Origin: Halobacteriovorax marinus SJ
Lineage (GTDB): Bacteria > Bdellovibrionota > Bacteriovoracia > Bacteriovoracales > Bacteriovoracaceae
NCBI RefSeq assembly: GCF_000210915.2
Contig: NC_016620.1
Location: forward strand, 1,860,001 to 1,924,000
Reading direction: 5' to 3'
DNA length: 64,000 nucleotides
The first letter of the stretch is position 1. Every line of letters starts with the position of its first letter. Below are positions 49,898 through 59,206 of this stretch, piece after piece. The notes below the pieces were generated by a model that ran no database searches, was not told where the DNA came from, and worked only from the letters and a program-made list of their open reading frames with translations. The position numbers and the translations under genes are program-made.

Positions 49898-51046
49898 TTA
49901 TTGACCTTGTTCGTAGTGGGACTTGCCGGCCCTAGAGATCATCGCCCCGCCTAAGCAGACTGCGTGTCCTTGCACTTGCGTATAGAAGACAATTGACTGT
50001 CTAAGGGCAACAGCTCTTTGCGCCTGATCAAATTGAACGTGTAGTTCTCCATCTTCAATTTTTGTGATGGTACAATCTTGATCTTCTTGGCGATAGCGAA
50101 TTTTGGCCTTACACTTAAGAGGTAACTCTCCCTTAAATTCACCACTAACCCAAGAAATTTCATCTGCCCATAATTCATCAAAAAAGAGCGCTGGATGATC
50201 CTCTCCTCTTTCAACGATGACTACATTTCTCTTTGTATCTTTACCAACAACAAACCAAGGAGCACCCGGACCACCTAGTCCAAGCCCTTTTCTTTGTCCG
50301 ATGGTATAGTATGCACTACCTGAGTGCTCACCAACTTCTTCACCGCTTAAAGTTTCAAATTTTCCAGGCTTTATTTGAATATAATTTGAAAGAAAATTCT
50401 TAAAGTTTCTCTCTCCAATAAAACAGATTCCAGTGGAGTCTTTCTTGTGCTTTGTAGAGAGATCAAATTTCTCTGCCAGCTTTCTCACTTCAGTCTTTGG
50501 AAGATGACCGATAGGAAAGTGAACGTGTTCTAGTTTTTCTTTCTTCATGGTGTAGAGAAAGTAAGTCTGATCTTTTCCAGGATCATTGCCTTTCACTAAG
50601 TGATTCTCACCATCAATTAGGATATTTTGACAGTAGTGACCAGTGGCCAAGTAATCGGCCCCAAGCTCCAACGCCTTATTTAAGAAGACTTTGAACTTGA
50701 TTTCTCTATTGCATAGAATATCTGGATTTGGAGTAAATCCAGCTTCGTACTCATCAAGAAAGTGTTGAAATACATTATCTCTATATTCTTTTACGAAATC
50801 GACAGAGTAATAAGGAATATCTAACTTTTCACAAACTGAGATAACATCAGCGTATTCTTTAGAGGACTGGCAAACACCATTTTCATCTTGTTCCTCCCAG
50901 TTCTTCATGAACATACCAATCACATTATAGCCTTGTTCCTTAAGAACAGCGGCGCAAACAGAGGAGTCAACTCCCCCGGACATCCCAACAATAACGGTTG
51001 TCTCTTCGTTTGATTTCTTTTGATTTGGTATTTTTGCTGTACTCAT
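49898..51046 (-). CDS. mnmA: tRNA 2-thiouridylase MnmA
   Basis: About 382 residues from ATG 51046; an in-frame TTG at 51052 is an alternative. PP-loop SGGVDSS at 23-29, PNPDILCNREIKF with catalytic C112 and DSTGICFIGERNF with catalytic C208 are intact, as are ATGH and YYTIGQRKGLG. It thiolates U34 of Lys, Glu and Gln tRNAs. A degenerate paralog lies two genes upstream on the same strand. Confidence 0.96.
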   Translation of the reverse strand: MSTAKIPNQKKSNEETTVIVGMSGGVDSSVCAAVLKEQGYNVIGMFMKNWEEQDENGVCQSSKEYADVISVCEKLDIPYYSVDFVKEYRDNVFQHFLDEYEAGFTPNPDILCNREIKFKVFLNKALELGADYLATGHYCQNILIDGENHLVKGNDPGKDQTYFLYTMKKEKLEHVHFPIGHLPKTEVRKLAEKFDLSTKHKKDSTGICFIGERNFKNFLSNYIQIKPGKFETLSGEEVGEHSGSAYYTIGQRKGLGLGGPGAPWFVVGKDTKRNVVIVERGEDHPALFFDELWADEISWVSGEFKGELPLKCKAKIRYRQEDQDCTITKIEDGELHVQFDQAQRAVALRQSIVFYTQVQGHAVCLGGAMISRAGKSHYEQGQ

Positions 51047-51091
51047 GGCCAATATCTATCAGGAATTACACCTATCGAAAAGAGTGTATGA

Positions 51092-52225
51092 TTAAATTAT
51101 ATCATAAGTCCAAGCAATGATACTGGCGCTTATAAAGCGAAATGCGTTGTCTAAGCTCCTAAAATTCAAGGTCTCAACAAAATCGTTTGAAGTATGATTC
51201 TTGGGATTAGGGTCTTCTTCCCAGTTTTGAGTAAAAGTCACGGCCGCAAGTCCCTCTTCCCAAAAGCTAACGTGATCACTGCGATTAAAACCGTTTGGAT
51301 CTAATTCAAATCGCATTCCCGACAAAGACTTATCGCCTGCTTTAATAAGTTTATTGGCAAGTTTTAGATCAAGTCCATGGAGAGGGTCGCTCTCCTTTCT
51401 AGTATAGACTTTAAAATTATTAGATCTATTGCCCTTATCATTTCTCTTAGTATCGTGACCAAGCATGAGAAGATTAACAAAGCCTGCGAATTTATCACTC
51501 TTTAAATCTTCTTTATACTTTTTCACATAGGCACGCGCTCCTAAGAAAGCAAATTCTTGATAGTCAAAGAAAACAACTCTAACTGTTTTTGGAGTATTGA
51601 TCTCAGTAAGGATTTCAATAAGTGAAAGCAGAGACGCTACACCTGAAGCGTTATTATCAGCACCTGGCTGTGGGGCTTCAAAGTTGATCACTAAGTTTTC
51701 TTTGTCATAACTAATCGTATCGTAGTGAGCTCCTAGGATAATAACCTCATTGGGAGAGATGGAGCCTTTCTTCTCCCAGATAATATTCTTACCCTTCACA
51801 GTGCGAAGTTTTTCTAGGTGAGAAGTCATTGAATTAGTAAAGTTATTCCACTTCTTATAAATAGGAGACGTGCTTGGGTAATTACTGGCGACTTCTTTTT
51901 GAAAGTCTTCGCGGTAAACTGACTTTGCGTATTCTATATCTGGTGTAAATTCGTCAACCACAACATTCGCTTTGGGATCAATTTGCTTTAATCTATCAAC
52001 AAGCCAAACTGAGGCCTTAGCATGAGATTTTGTTCCAACCATTCGCGATGGTCTACAACAGGCGACAAAGTCGCGAAGGTGCTTAATTAATTTATCGTCT
52101 TTATACTTTCGTATTACAGATTTAATAGAGCCTATATTCTTGATATTTTTTTCGTAGTCACGAAGAACAAAGTGATCGGCGCCTAAAATACTAAATTGTA
52201 AAAAAAATAAAAATAAATACTTCAT
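51092..52225 (-). CDS. M28 family zinc peptidase, exported
   Basis: A 377-residue protein. A signal peptide (MKYLFLFFLQFSILGADHF) precedes an M28 aminopeptidase domain: ILGAHYDT with the first His ligand, PGADNNASGVASL with the bridging Asp, FFDYQEFAFLGARAY with the catalytic Glu, and SDHVSFW with the last His. It would remove N-terminal residues from peptides outside the cytoplasm, a useful trait for a predator or scavenger. It lies between mnmA and its paralog with gaps of 39-45 and 2 bases. Confidence 0.85.
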   Translation of the reverse strand: MKYLFLFFLQFSILGADHFVLRDYEKNIKNIGSIKSVIRKYKDDKLIKHLRDFVACCRPSRMVGTKSHAKASVWLVDRLKQIDPKANVVVDEFTPDIEYAKSVYREDFQKEVASNYPSTSPIYKKWNNFTNSMTSHLEKLRTVKGKNIIWEKKGSISPNEVIILGAHYDTISYDKENLVINFEAPQPGADNNASGVASLLSLIEILTEINTPKTVRVVFFDYQEFAFLGARAYVKKYKEDLKSDKFAGFVNLLMLGHDTKRNDKGNRSNNFKVYTRKESDPLHGLDLKLANKLIKAGDKSLSGMRFELDPNGFNRSDHVSFWEEGLAAVTFTQNWEEDPNPKNHTSNDFVETLNFRSLDNAFRFISASIIAWTYDII

Positions 52226-52227
52226 AA

Positions 52228-53463
52228 TTAAAACTCTAAATGGATTTTCTTCTTCTTTGGTTCATCTTCATCAAACTCATCATCCTCGGCCCTAGTCTTA
52301 GGATAAGTTCTATACTCTTCATCATCAAAGTAGCCTGAGCTTCTCACAACACCTGAGCCAATAACTGTTGCCCCAATGGCCCTACGATTATAAAAAACAA
52401 GATATCCACCACGAGGACAGACTCCCTCTTGCTCATCTTCAAACTCAACAACAACGGCGCGATTATTTTTAAAGTAGAGTTTACAAGGAAGTTTCGCACC
52501 TGAAGACTTTGTTTGAACAAAGCACTGCAATGGCTTAGAGAGATCCATTGCTGGATCGTGAGAAAAACGCATAAGTCTGCAATGGGTATAGTGGTATCTT
52601 TCGATATTATCTACAATGACATCTTGTTGACGTGGATTAATTCTAATAACACTTAAAGTCTTGTCTACAGCAAAACCTTTCTTGCCAACAATCCCCTCTT
52701 GATTGAGGTGATAGAGGTGAACCCCATCGTGCTCACAAATAGTAGTGCCGTCGCGGTAGCTAAGTATTCTCCCTTCTTTTCTAAGAGTAGGTGCACTAAA
52801 GCGCTCAACGACTTCTATAAAGTCTGTTCGAAACAGAGACTTCTTTCTGCGCTTTTTATTTTCAATATCATCTTTAGCAAAAGTTATCCCAAGTAAATTT
52901 GCTATCTTTAAAATTTCATTTTGCTTTATTTCTGCCAAAGGAAAGATCAACTTTGATAATTCATCTTGAGAGAGTCGACTTAGTCCATAAGTCTCATCAT
53001 TAGCAACATCTGCAGGAACAAGAAGACTATAAACACCACTTTTTTGATTTTTAAAAACCTTCGCTTTATGTCCGGTTGCAATACCCGTAGCTCCAACAAC
53101 TTTGGCCTTTTCAATTAGAGTTTCTATGAGAATCTTATTCCAAGCGATTACTGGCTCAAATTGTTCTGCCGCCAACCTTGTCGATACAACAGGCTCCAAT
53201 ACTCTTGAATAGAAAAGGGAGTTGATATTTGTACCGTAGAAGGGAATTTCAAGTTGATTACAAATCTTTTTAATATTTTCTAGGGACTTTGGAGTCCAGA
53301 CAGAGAGACTCTTATAGGAGTATTCGTGAAAAACAACGCCCAATCCAACCACATTGAGCCCTTGTTTCTTAAGTAAATAGGCTGCAACAGTGGATTCAAC
53401 TCCCCCATCCATACCAACGAGAATTGTTTGTTGCTTTGCTTGATTACCTTGAAGCATTTTCAT
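52228..53463 (-). CDS. MnmA-like paralog lacking catalytic residues
   Basis: A 411-residue protein that aligns along MnmA, but key positions differ. The PP-loop is MDGGVEST (D19, E23) instead of MSGGVDSS. The first catalytic Cys is W108 (VIAWNK against ILCNRE), and no Cys is present where STGICFIG should be (KKSLFRTDFIEV). TGIATGHKAKVF and the C-terminal domain are kept. An acidic/lysine C-terminal tail (EDDEFDEDEPKKKKIHLEF) is extra. It is too conserved in length to be a decaying pseudogene, so a non-catalytic or changed role in tRNA binding or regulation is plausible. Its 5' end overlaps the start region of the divergent reading frame at 53424. Confidence 0.8.
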   Translation of the reverse strand: MKMLQGNQAKQQTILVGMDGGVESTVAAYLLKKQGLNVVGLGVVFHEYSYKSLSVWTPKSLENIKKICNQLEIPFYGTNINSLFYSRVLEPVVSTRLAAEQFEPVIAWNKILIETLIEKAKVVGATGIATGHKAKVFKNQKSGVYSLLVPADVANDETYGLSRLSQDELSKLIFPLAEIKQNEILKIANLLGITFAKDDIENKKRRKKSLFRTDFIEVVERFSAPTLRKEGRILSYRDGTTICEHDGVHLYHLNQEGIVGKKGFAVDKTLSVIRINPRQQDVIVDNIERYHYTHCRLMRFSHDPAMDLSKPLQCFVQTKSSGAKLPCKLYFKNNRAVVVEFEDEQEGVCPRGGYLVFYNRRAIGATVIGSGVVRSSGYFDDEEYRTYPKTRAEDDEFDEDEPKKKKIHLEF

Positions 53464-53588
53464 TCTTCCAATGGGTTATACGAGTAAAAAAGTCACCCAA
53501 AATAAGCTTTATAACTAATGATAATTATAGCAAATATTGGATCATTTTAAAGACTAGCAAATATCTCCGGCCCCATTTGGTAAAGATT

Positions 53589-54272
53589 ATGCCCATAAAG
53601 ACCGATAAAAAAGCGATGATATCAAGAAAAGCACCCAATTTTAGCGCAGGCGAAACTCTTCTCTTCGAAGTAAAGAACCAGCACCACAATCAAAGTCAAC
53701 TCAAAGACTTTATCCACTTTATTAAATATTGTGGAAGACGAGGTGCCATTCGCTTTAAGCATATTGAAGAGAGTGCAGAACTTCTTGGTAATCTCACTCT
53801 TAAGGAAAATCTTCTACTCGATCTAGGACAGAGAAACCATACTGAACTAAAGTTGTGTGATTTACTGGAAAAAGAAAAGAGGCCAAAGCTTGCTCAATTG
53901 GCCAAAGAGATAAGAAATGAAAACTCCTACCCATCACAGGCATCACTTGAGGATAAGAAACTCATTTCACTCATCAAGGTGCTACTTGATAAGAGTGAGT
54001 ATCTCTTTCTCGAAAAGCCGGAGAAGAATCTCTCTTCAAAGCTTCAAGATCTCTTCTTCGAAGCCCTTATGGCGAGTAAAGAAAAGTACAATCAAACAAT
54101 TTTTATCACTAGTGAGCACCGAAACTTGTGGCAGAAATATATCGATAAAATTGTCACTAAGTCCCCAAGTGGTCATTTTAAGCTAGACGACACACTGCAA
54201 AGTTTTGAATCTTCAAATATTACCCCTCTCAAGATAAGCGCGGATAAGTTTAATTCTAAAAAAGCCGCATAA
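53589..54272 (+). CDS. Degenerate ABC-ATPase-like protein, unknown function
   Basis: About 227 residues from ATG 53589 (53613 is an alternative; upstream extension to 53424 would run into the divergent gene). The order of elements mimics an ABC ATPase: LTLKENLLL at 69-77, a signature-like PSQASLEDKKLISLIKVLL at 115-133, then YLFLEKPEKNL at 138-148 in the place of Walker B and D-loop, and FITSEH at 172-177 in the place of the H-loop. A Walker A GxxGxGKS is absent and the Walker B Asp-Glu is not kept. ATP hydrolysis is therefore unlikely. The assignment is by pattern and tentative. Confidence 0.5.
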   Translation: MPIKTDKKAMISRKAPNFSAGETLLFEVKNQHHNQSQLKDFIHFIKYCGRRGAIRFKHIEESAELLGNLTLKENLLLDLGQRNHTELKLCDLLEKEKRPKLAQLAKEIRNENSYPSQASLEDKKLISLIKVLLDKSEYLFLEKPEKNLSSKLQDLFFEALMASKEKYNQTIFITSEHRNLWQKYIDKIVTKSPSGHFKLDDTLQSFESSNITPLKISADKFNSKKAA

Positions 54273-54359
54273 ATCACTTTCATTAATTGACAGATTTACC
54301 ACGCTAATTCGATAATATATTGTAATTATAAGACTAACCCACACTACTTAAGAGTTAAG

Positions 54360-55511
54360 ATGACAAAGAATGTTTTAAACTTTATCGATATCTTTGCTGG
54401 TGCAGGAGGACTTTCTTGTGGCCTCGAGCTAGCAGGAATGAAGTGTGTTCTAGGCATTGACGCCAACAAACACGCTATGGAAACCTTCGCCCGCAATCAC
54501 AAGCATGCACAAACCTACTGCGGCGACATTACAAAGCTAACAAAGAAAGAATTACTTAAGAAGCTTGATGGCAACCATGTTCACGTTGTTGTTGGAGGGC
54601 CTCCGTGCCAAGGTTTCTCCACTGTTGGACTGGGTAACCCAGACGATATGAGAAATACTCTCTTTCTTGAGTTTTGTCGCATTGTTAAGACGACTATGCC
54701 CTACTTTGTTGTAATAGAGAATGTTACTGGGCTACTCGCAAAGAAGAACGAGAAGACACTACAAAATATTTTTAAGAAATTTAGATCTCTTGGTTATGAG
54801 ATGGACGTACAAGTTATGTCTTCACAAAACTACGGCGTTCCTGAAAAGAGAAGACGAACAATCCTCATTGGTTCAAGAGTCAATTGTGATATCGTCTTTC
54901 CAAAGCATACTCACGATACTGTTATGGCCAAGACATTTAGACCTCCAATGACAGTTGGTGATGCCCTTGAAAATCTTGAGACAAAGAAAGGTAAGCTCTA
55001 CAACCACGACCTAGAGCAAGCGATGATTAAATCTAAAATAGATCTAAAGAGATTAAAGAGAATTCCTGAAGGCAAAGGTATTCGCTATCAAGCAGATGAA
55101 AAGAAGTACCTTACTCCATCTCTAAAGCTTGGTGTTGATTGGGAGAATCTCAGAGAGAATCGCTTTAGACAAACAAAGTATCAAAGGTTGGACAGATCAC
55201 TTCCAAGTCCAACCATTATGACACATAGACATAGCTACTATCACCCTGTAGAGCATAGATATTTGACTCAAAGAGAAGCTGCCGCTCTTCAAAGTTTTCC
55301 AAATGACTTTGAATTTATGGGGCCACTCTCTGCGCAGTGGAGACAGATTGGCAATGCAGTTCCTCCGCTTATGGCCAAGGCCATCGGAAAGTCTTTAAAG
55401 AGTATGTATAAGTCATACTTACAAAATCAAGACACTAAGACATCTCAAAAGAGCAATCATAGAGATAAAATCAGAAACGTAAGGGAGAAGGCTTTTGTCT
55501 ATAAAAAGTAA
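54360..55511 (+). CDS. DNA (cytosine-5) methyltransferase, orphan
   Basis: A 383-residue protein with C5-methylase motifs in order: FIDIFAGAGGLSCGLELAG (I), GGPPCQGFS with catalytic C83 (IV), IENV at E120 (VI), QNYGVPEKRRR (VIII), then a target-recognition region and LPSPTIMTH plus QIGNAVPP (IX-X). No restriction endonuclease or Vsr nuclease gene is adjacent, so it is a solitary methylase or a remnant of an R-M system. The next gene overlaps it by 17 bases. The recognition site cannot be read from sequence. Confidence 0.9.
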   Translation: MTKNVLNFIDIFAGAGGLSCGLELAGMKCVLGIDANKHAMETFARNHKHAQTYCGDITKLTKKELLKKLDGNHVHVVVGGPPCQGFSTVGLGNPDDMRNTLFLEFCRIVKTTMPYFVVIENVTGLLAKKNEKTLQNIFKKFRSLGYEMDVQVMSSQNYGVPEKRRRTILIGSRVNCDIVFPKHTHDTVMAKTFRPPMTVGDALENLETKKGKLYNHDLEQAMIKSKIDLKRLKRIPEGKGIRYQADEKKYLTPSLKLGVDWENLRENRFRQTKYQRLDRSLPSPTIMTHRHSYYHPVEHRYLTQREAAALQSFPNDFEFMGPLSAQWRQIGNAVPPLMAKAIGKSLKSMYKSYLQNQDTKTSQKSNHRDKIRNVREKAFVYKK

Positions 55512-56517
55512 ACATATCTATTTAATCCTCTCATTCGTTATTTTAGGACTTAGCTCAAGTTGTAGCTCGGTTGTTAAGAAGGAGAGCTGTCTCGTCAAGA
55601 GGGCCGCATTTGATATCGGCTCTGGCTCAACAAAAATGACACTGGCTAAAGTTAATAAATGTGAGAATAAAATAGTAGAAGTTTTCTTTGAAGACCAATC
55701 AGCCGTGGCCTATAAGCAATCGCTCTACGATAACGGAAATAAATTTAGTGATAAAGTTATCAGAGAAGGTATCTCAGAACTCAAAGAGCTAAAAGAGACT
55801 GCTGTCGAATTAGGTGTCACAGAGTTTAGTGCTCTCGCGACACAGGCTTTTAGAGAGGCCAGCAATGGTGCAGATACTTTAGAGAAAATCTCTAAGCAAT
55901 CTGGAATAAATATTAGAGTGATCAATCAAGAGCTAGAAGCTAAGTTTGGTTACCTAGGTGCAAAGATTAAACACCCATTTACGGACGATGAAGATATTCT
56001 CATTTGGGATATTGGAGGCGGAAGTATGCAGATGACTTTTGTAGAAGATGGAAAGTACTTTCACTACTTGGGAAATCTTGCCAGCGTCTCTTTTAAGGAA
56101 ACTGTTCTTAAGTCTCTCTTTAAAAATAAGAAGAGAACTTCTCCAAATCCTCTTGGGAAACTCAATGCAAAGAAGGCCACTGCTCTAGCAAAATTCTTCG
56201 CTAAGGCCAATGTTCCTTCCAATGTAAAAGAGTACTTAAAGAAAGCGAGAGTCTTTGGTATTGGAGGCGTCCACTATCACTCTTTAAGAAACCAGGCCCT
56301 AAAAAAGGGTCATATCTATAATCAAACTCAACTAAGAGTAGCACTCAATAAGAGAGCAAGACTAAGTGATAGATCTATTGGAGGGAAGTATGCTTCAACT
56401 GACGTTACCAATATTGCTCTTGTTCTAGGATATATGAGTGCACTACAAATTAGAAAAGTAGAGACATTGAATGTGAATATGTCCCATGGACTATTCCTAG
56501 ATAATGAATCATGGTAA
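55495..56517 (+). CDS. Ppx/GppA phosphatase-family lipoprotein
   Basis: A 340-residue protein. It starts at TTG 55495, supported by GGGAG 7 bases upstream. The signal ends in LSSSC with lipidated C23. The fold is that of exopolyphosphatase/pppGpp phosphatase: AAFDIGSGSTKMTLAK (phosphate 1), ATQAFREASNG, ILIWDIGGGSMQMTF (phosphate 2) and FGIGGVHY. Relatives normally act in the cytoplasm on polyphosphate or pppGpp; here the substrate must be extracytoplasmic if export occurs. It overlaps the next lipoprotein gene by 7 bases. Confidence 0.8.
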   Translation: MSIKSKHIYLILSFVILGLSSSCSSVVKKESCLVKRAAFDIGSGSTKMTLAKVNKCENKIVEVFFEDQSAVAYKQSLYDNGNKFSDKVIREGISELKELKETAVELGVTEFSALATQAFREASNGADTLEKISKQSGINIRVINQELEAKFGYLGAKIKHPFTDDEDILIWDIGGGSMQMTFVEDGKYFHYLGNLASVSFKETVLKSLFKNKKRTSPNPLGKLNAKKATALAKFFAKANVPSNVKEYLKKARVFGIGGVHYHSLRNQALKKGHIYNQTQLRVALNKRARLSDRSIGGKYASTDVTNIALVLGYMSALQIRKVETLNVNMSHGLFLDNESW

Positions 56518-57410
56518 GAGCTCTTCTCACCCTTCTCATCTTCACACTCGCTTCCTGTGCTAACTCGGTAGAGATCAGAGAGAAGTGGACTAAGAAAGAA
56601 GATGGAAGTCGATTTGTTGAAATAGAGGGAACGTCTGTTCACTACCGCGATTTTGGAGAGGGACAAGCAATAGTTCTGCTACACGGTATTTGCGATAGTC
56701 TTCACTCGTGGAGACACTTTAAAAAGCCTATACTAGAAGCTGGCTATAGATATATTGCTCTAGATGTTCCAGGCTTTGGCCTTACTCACGGGAAGGAAAT
56801 CCCCTACGATCAAGAGAATTATACTCTCTTCTTAAACAAACTCTTTAAGAAATTAAATATTGAATCTCCCATTATTATTGGAAATAGTCTTGGTGGATAT
56901 ATCGCCTGGAATTATGCCATTAATTATCCAAGAGAAACAAAGAAGATCGTCTTACTCTCTCCGGCAGGCTATCCCCTTTCACCTCCACTAGTGGTCAGAA
57001 TTTCAGAGAATGGCTTCCTTCAATGGATAGCAAAGAATCTCTCCACAAGAATGAGTTCTGACTTTATTGCTAGAGGTGTGTTCTACGATAGAGATAAAAT
57101 GGAAGAAGAAGATCTTGAGAGATTCTACGAGTTATTTAATCTAGAAGGTAATTTTGAGAAATATATGCGAGTCTTTAAGAGCATAATGAAGCTACAAAAT
57201 GCTGTGCCAGATCTAACCAGATTAGAAACACCTACCCTCTTAATTTGGGGAGAGAATGATAACTGGATCCCTTTTAAGCAGACAAATCATTGGAAAAGAG
57301 ATGTGGATCATTTAGAGTTTTTTCCTCTAAAAGAAACAGGGCATACTCCTCAATTAGAGAGACCAAAGAAGACCATTCAAATCATTTTAAATTCACTTAA
57401 AAAAGAATAG
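56511..57410 (+). CDS. Alpha/beta-hydrolase lipoprotein
   Basis: A 299-residue protein. The signal ends in LASC with C16. The alpha/beta-hydrolase fold shows VLLHGICDSLHSWR (oxyanion HG), nucleophile S126 in GNSLGG, LIWGENDNW with the acidic residue, and GHTPQLERP with the catalytic His. It is probably an esterase or lipase-like enzyme at the outer membrane or periplasm. It is the last gene of the methylase-phosphatase-hydrolase set and ends in a shared terminator. Confidence 0.85.
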   Translation: MVRALLTLLIFTLASCANSVEIREKWTKKEDGSRFVEIEGTSVHYRDFGEGQAIVLLHGICDSLHSWRHFKKPILEAGYRYIALDVPGFGLTHGKEIPYDQENYTLFLNKLFKKLNIESPIIIGNSLGGYIAWNYAINYPRETKKIVLLSPAGYPLSPPLVVRISENGFLQWIAKNLSTRMSSDFIARGVFYDRDKMEEEDLERFYELFNLEGNFEKYMRVFKSIMKLQNAVPDLTRLETPTLLIWGENDNWIPFKQTNHWKRDVDHLEFFPLKETGHTPQLERPKKTIQIILNSLKKE

Positions 57411-57435
57411 GCCAGCTAGAGTTCACTGGCCTTTT
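57409..57435. terminator. Bidirectional terminator between hydrolase and ABC genes
   Basis: AGGCCAG and CTGGCCT form a 7-bp perfect stem over a 10-base loop, followed by TTTT on the plus strand. The hairpin overlaps both convergent stop codons. Confidence 0.65.
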
Positions 57436-59206
57436 GTAATTTAGCGAAGTGCCCATCACTTTGAAGAAGCTCACGAGGTGTGCCACTCTCCACAAGTCGC
57501 CCCTTTTCAAAGACAAGTAAGCGATCACAACTCATCACTGTATCTAATCTATGGGCAATAATGAGACATGTCTTATTTTCCATTATGGCCTCAATAGCAC
57601 TGTGAATAATCTTTTCGTAATTAGGATCAATATTGGCAGTCGCCTCATCTAAAATGAGAATTCTTGGATCTCCTAGCAGAACCCTAGTTAAACTAAGTAA
57701 CTGCTTTTCACCAATACTTAAGTTTTCACCACCATCTAAAATTTCAGAGTCTAAGTCCAGTGCCCCCTCAAGCATAACTTGATAGAATCCCGTTTTCTTA
57801 CAACAATAAAGAATTTGCTCATCGCTAGACTCTTTACCGGCCAAGAGATTCTCTCTTAGAGAAGCGTTGAAAATGATAGGATCTTGAGAAACGAAGCCAA
57901 TTGAAGATCTAAGAAATTTTCTCTCATACTCTCTAATTGAGAGATTATCGATCAGGATATCTCCTTTTTGAAAATCGTAAAGGCGAGCAAGAAGACTAAC
58001 TGTTGTGGTTTTCCCACATCCAGTTGAGCCAACGAGTCCAATTTTCTCCCCTTCGCTAATAGAGAAATTTATATCTTTTAGTACCCAATTATCATTGTCA
58101 TAGGCCATCCAAGTATTTTTAAATTCAATTTTCCCTTGAATAACAGAATCGTTAAGAGCACCGTCCTCACCAAGAATACGGTCTTCATTCTCATGCCCAA
58201 AGAAGCTATGAACTCTCTCACTACTAGTAAAGGCCTGTTGAATGACGTGAATCTCTCTAGCGAGCATCATAATAGGAGAGAAGAATTTCTCACAGTAACG
58301 AATAAAGGCCACAAAGATTCCCACACTCATAGTTCCCGCAATCACTGCCTGTCCACCGAAGAAGACGAGTCCAATTAAAGGGAGCGTACAAAAGAAAGCT
58401 GTGAGAGGCCTAGTCCATGAGTAGAGAAAGTTTGCATTCAATTGGGCCTGTCTATGGTCGTTAACAGTCGCATCGAAATTTTGATGTGACCAATTCTCTA
58501 AACCATATGACCTAATAACATCAATTCCACTTAAGTACTCGTTGAGCTTTGAGTTGAGAGCACTTGATAGTTTTGACATTCTTCTATTTACTACGCGAAC
58601 TTTATTCTTAGTTAAATAAACAAGAAGAACTGCAGGCAACATTGAGGCAACTAAAATGAGACCTAATCTTAAATTAGTTATACACATGGCCGTACCAGAG
58701 ATGATGGCCATAAAGCCGGCATTTACAAATCTCCCAATAGTTGAAGTAAAGAACTCCTCTACTCCTTCCACATCGTGAGTCATTCTAGTAATCACTCTAC
58801 CTTGTGGTTGTTTGTCATAGAAGCCTAGTGGTAGTTTTTGAATATGGGCAAAGAGCTTTCTTCTAATATCTAAAATTGTTTCAGATGAGTTGATAACAAG
58901 TATTCTTCTACCAAACCATTGAAGAGCAAGGGCCATGACTTCGCATAGAATGATAACTCCGGCCCACAAATAAGAGCGGTCAAAGTCCTTTGGAAGAAGT
59001 CCATCTTCTACGAGGTATCCCATTGCACGAGACGAGTAGATGGCCACTAGTGAACTTATGAGCATCAAAATAAGAGCGAAGATAAACTTCCCCTTTCTCG
59101 CTTGCCCCTGTCTTACAAGAAATTTAAATGATCGAAGATCGCTAAGAGCGTTCTTTCTTAGATTCCCATCATCTTGTTCATCTCTTTCTAAGAATTGATT
59201 ACTCAT
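57416..59206 (-). CDS. ABC exporter half-transporter, MdlB-like
   Basis: A 596-residue protein with a six-helix membrane domain (about 40-320) and an ATPase domain. Walker A is GSTGCGKTT, Walker B ILILDEATANID with the catalytic Glu, and the signature LSIGEKQ is non-canonical. The partner encoded next to it has the reverse pattern (canonical LSGGQ, Asp in place of Glu), which is how MdlA/MdlB and other heterodimeric exporters build one active and one degenerate site. The substrate is unknown; multidrug or lipid export is typical. The genes overlap by 8 bases. Confidence 0.88.
   Translation of the reverse strand: MSNQFLERDEQDDGNLRKNALSDLRSFKFLVRQGQARKGKFIFALILMLISSLVAIYSSRAMGYLVEDGLLPKDFDRSYLWAGVIILCEVMALALQWFGRRILVINSSETILDIRRKLFAHIQKLPLGFYDKQPQGRVITRMTHDVEGVEEFFTSTIGRFVNAGFMAIISGTAMCITNLRLGLILVASMLPAVLLVYLTKNKVRVVNRRMSKLSSALNSKLNEYLSGIDVIRSYGLENWSHQNFDATVNDHRQAQLNANFLYSWTRPLTAFFCTLPLIGLVFFGGQAVIAGTMSVGIFVAFIRYCEKFFSPIMMLAREIHVIQQAFTSSERVHSFFGHENEDRILGEDGALNDSVIQGKIEFKNTWMAYDNDNWVLKDINFSISEGEKIGLVGSTGCGKTTTVSLLARLYDFQKGDILIDNLSIREYERKFLRSSIGFVSQDPIIFNASLRENLLAGKESSDEQILYCCKKTGFYQVMLEGALDLDSEILDGGENLSIGEKQLLSLTRVLLGDPRILILDEATANIDPNYEKIIHSAIEAIMENKTCLIIAHRLDTVMSCDRLLVFEKGRLVESGTPRELLQSDGHFAKLQKASEL

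Noticed and set aside
53424-53588. Upstream extension of the 53589 gene
   Set aside because: It overlaps the 5' end of the divergent MnmA paralog, and its residues do not resemble the downstream protein; ATG 53589 is simpler.
54360-55511. Complete restriction-modification system
   Set aside because: No endonuclease-like or Vsr-like gene is adjacent; both neighbours on the plus strand have other assignments.
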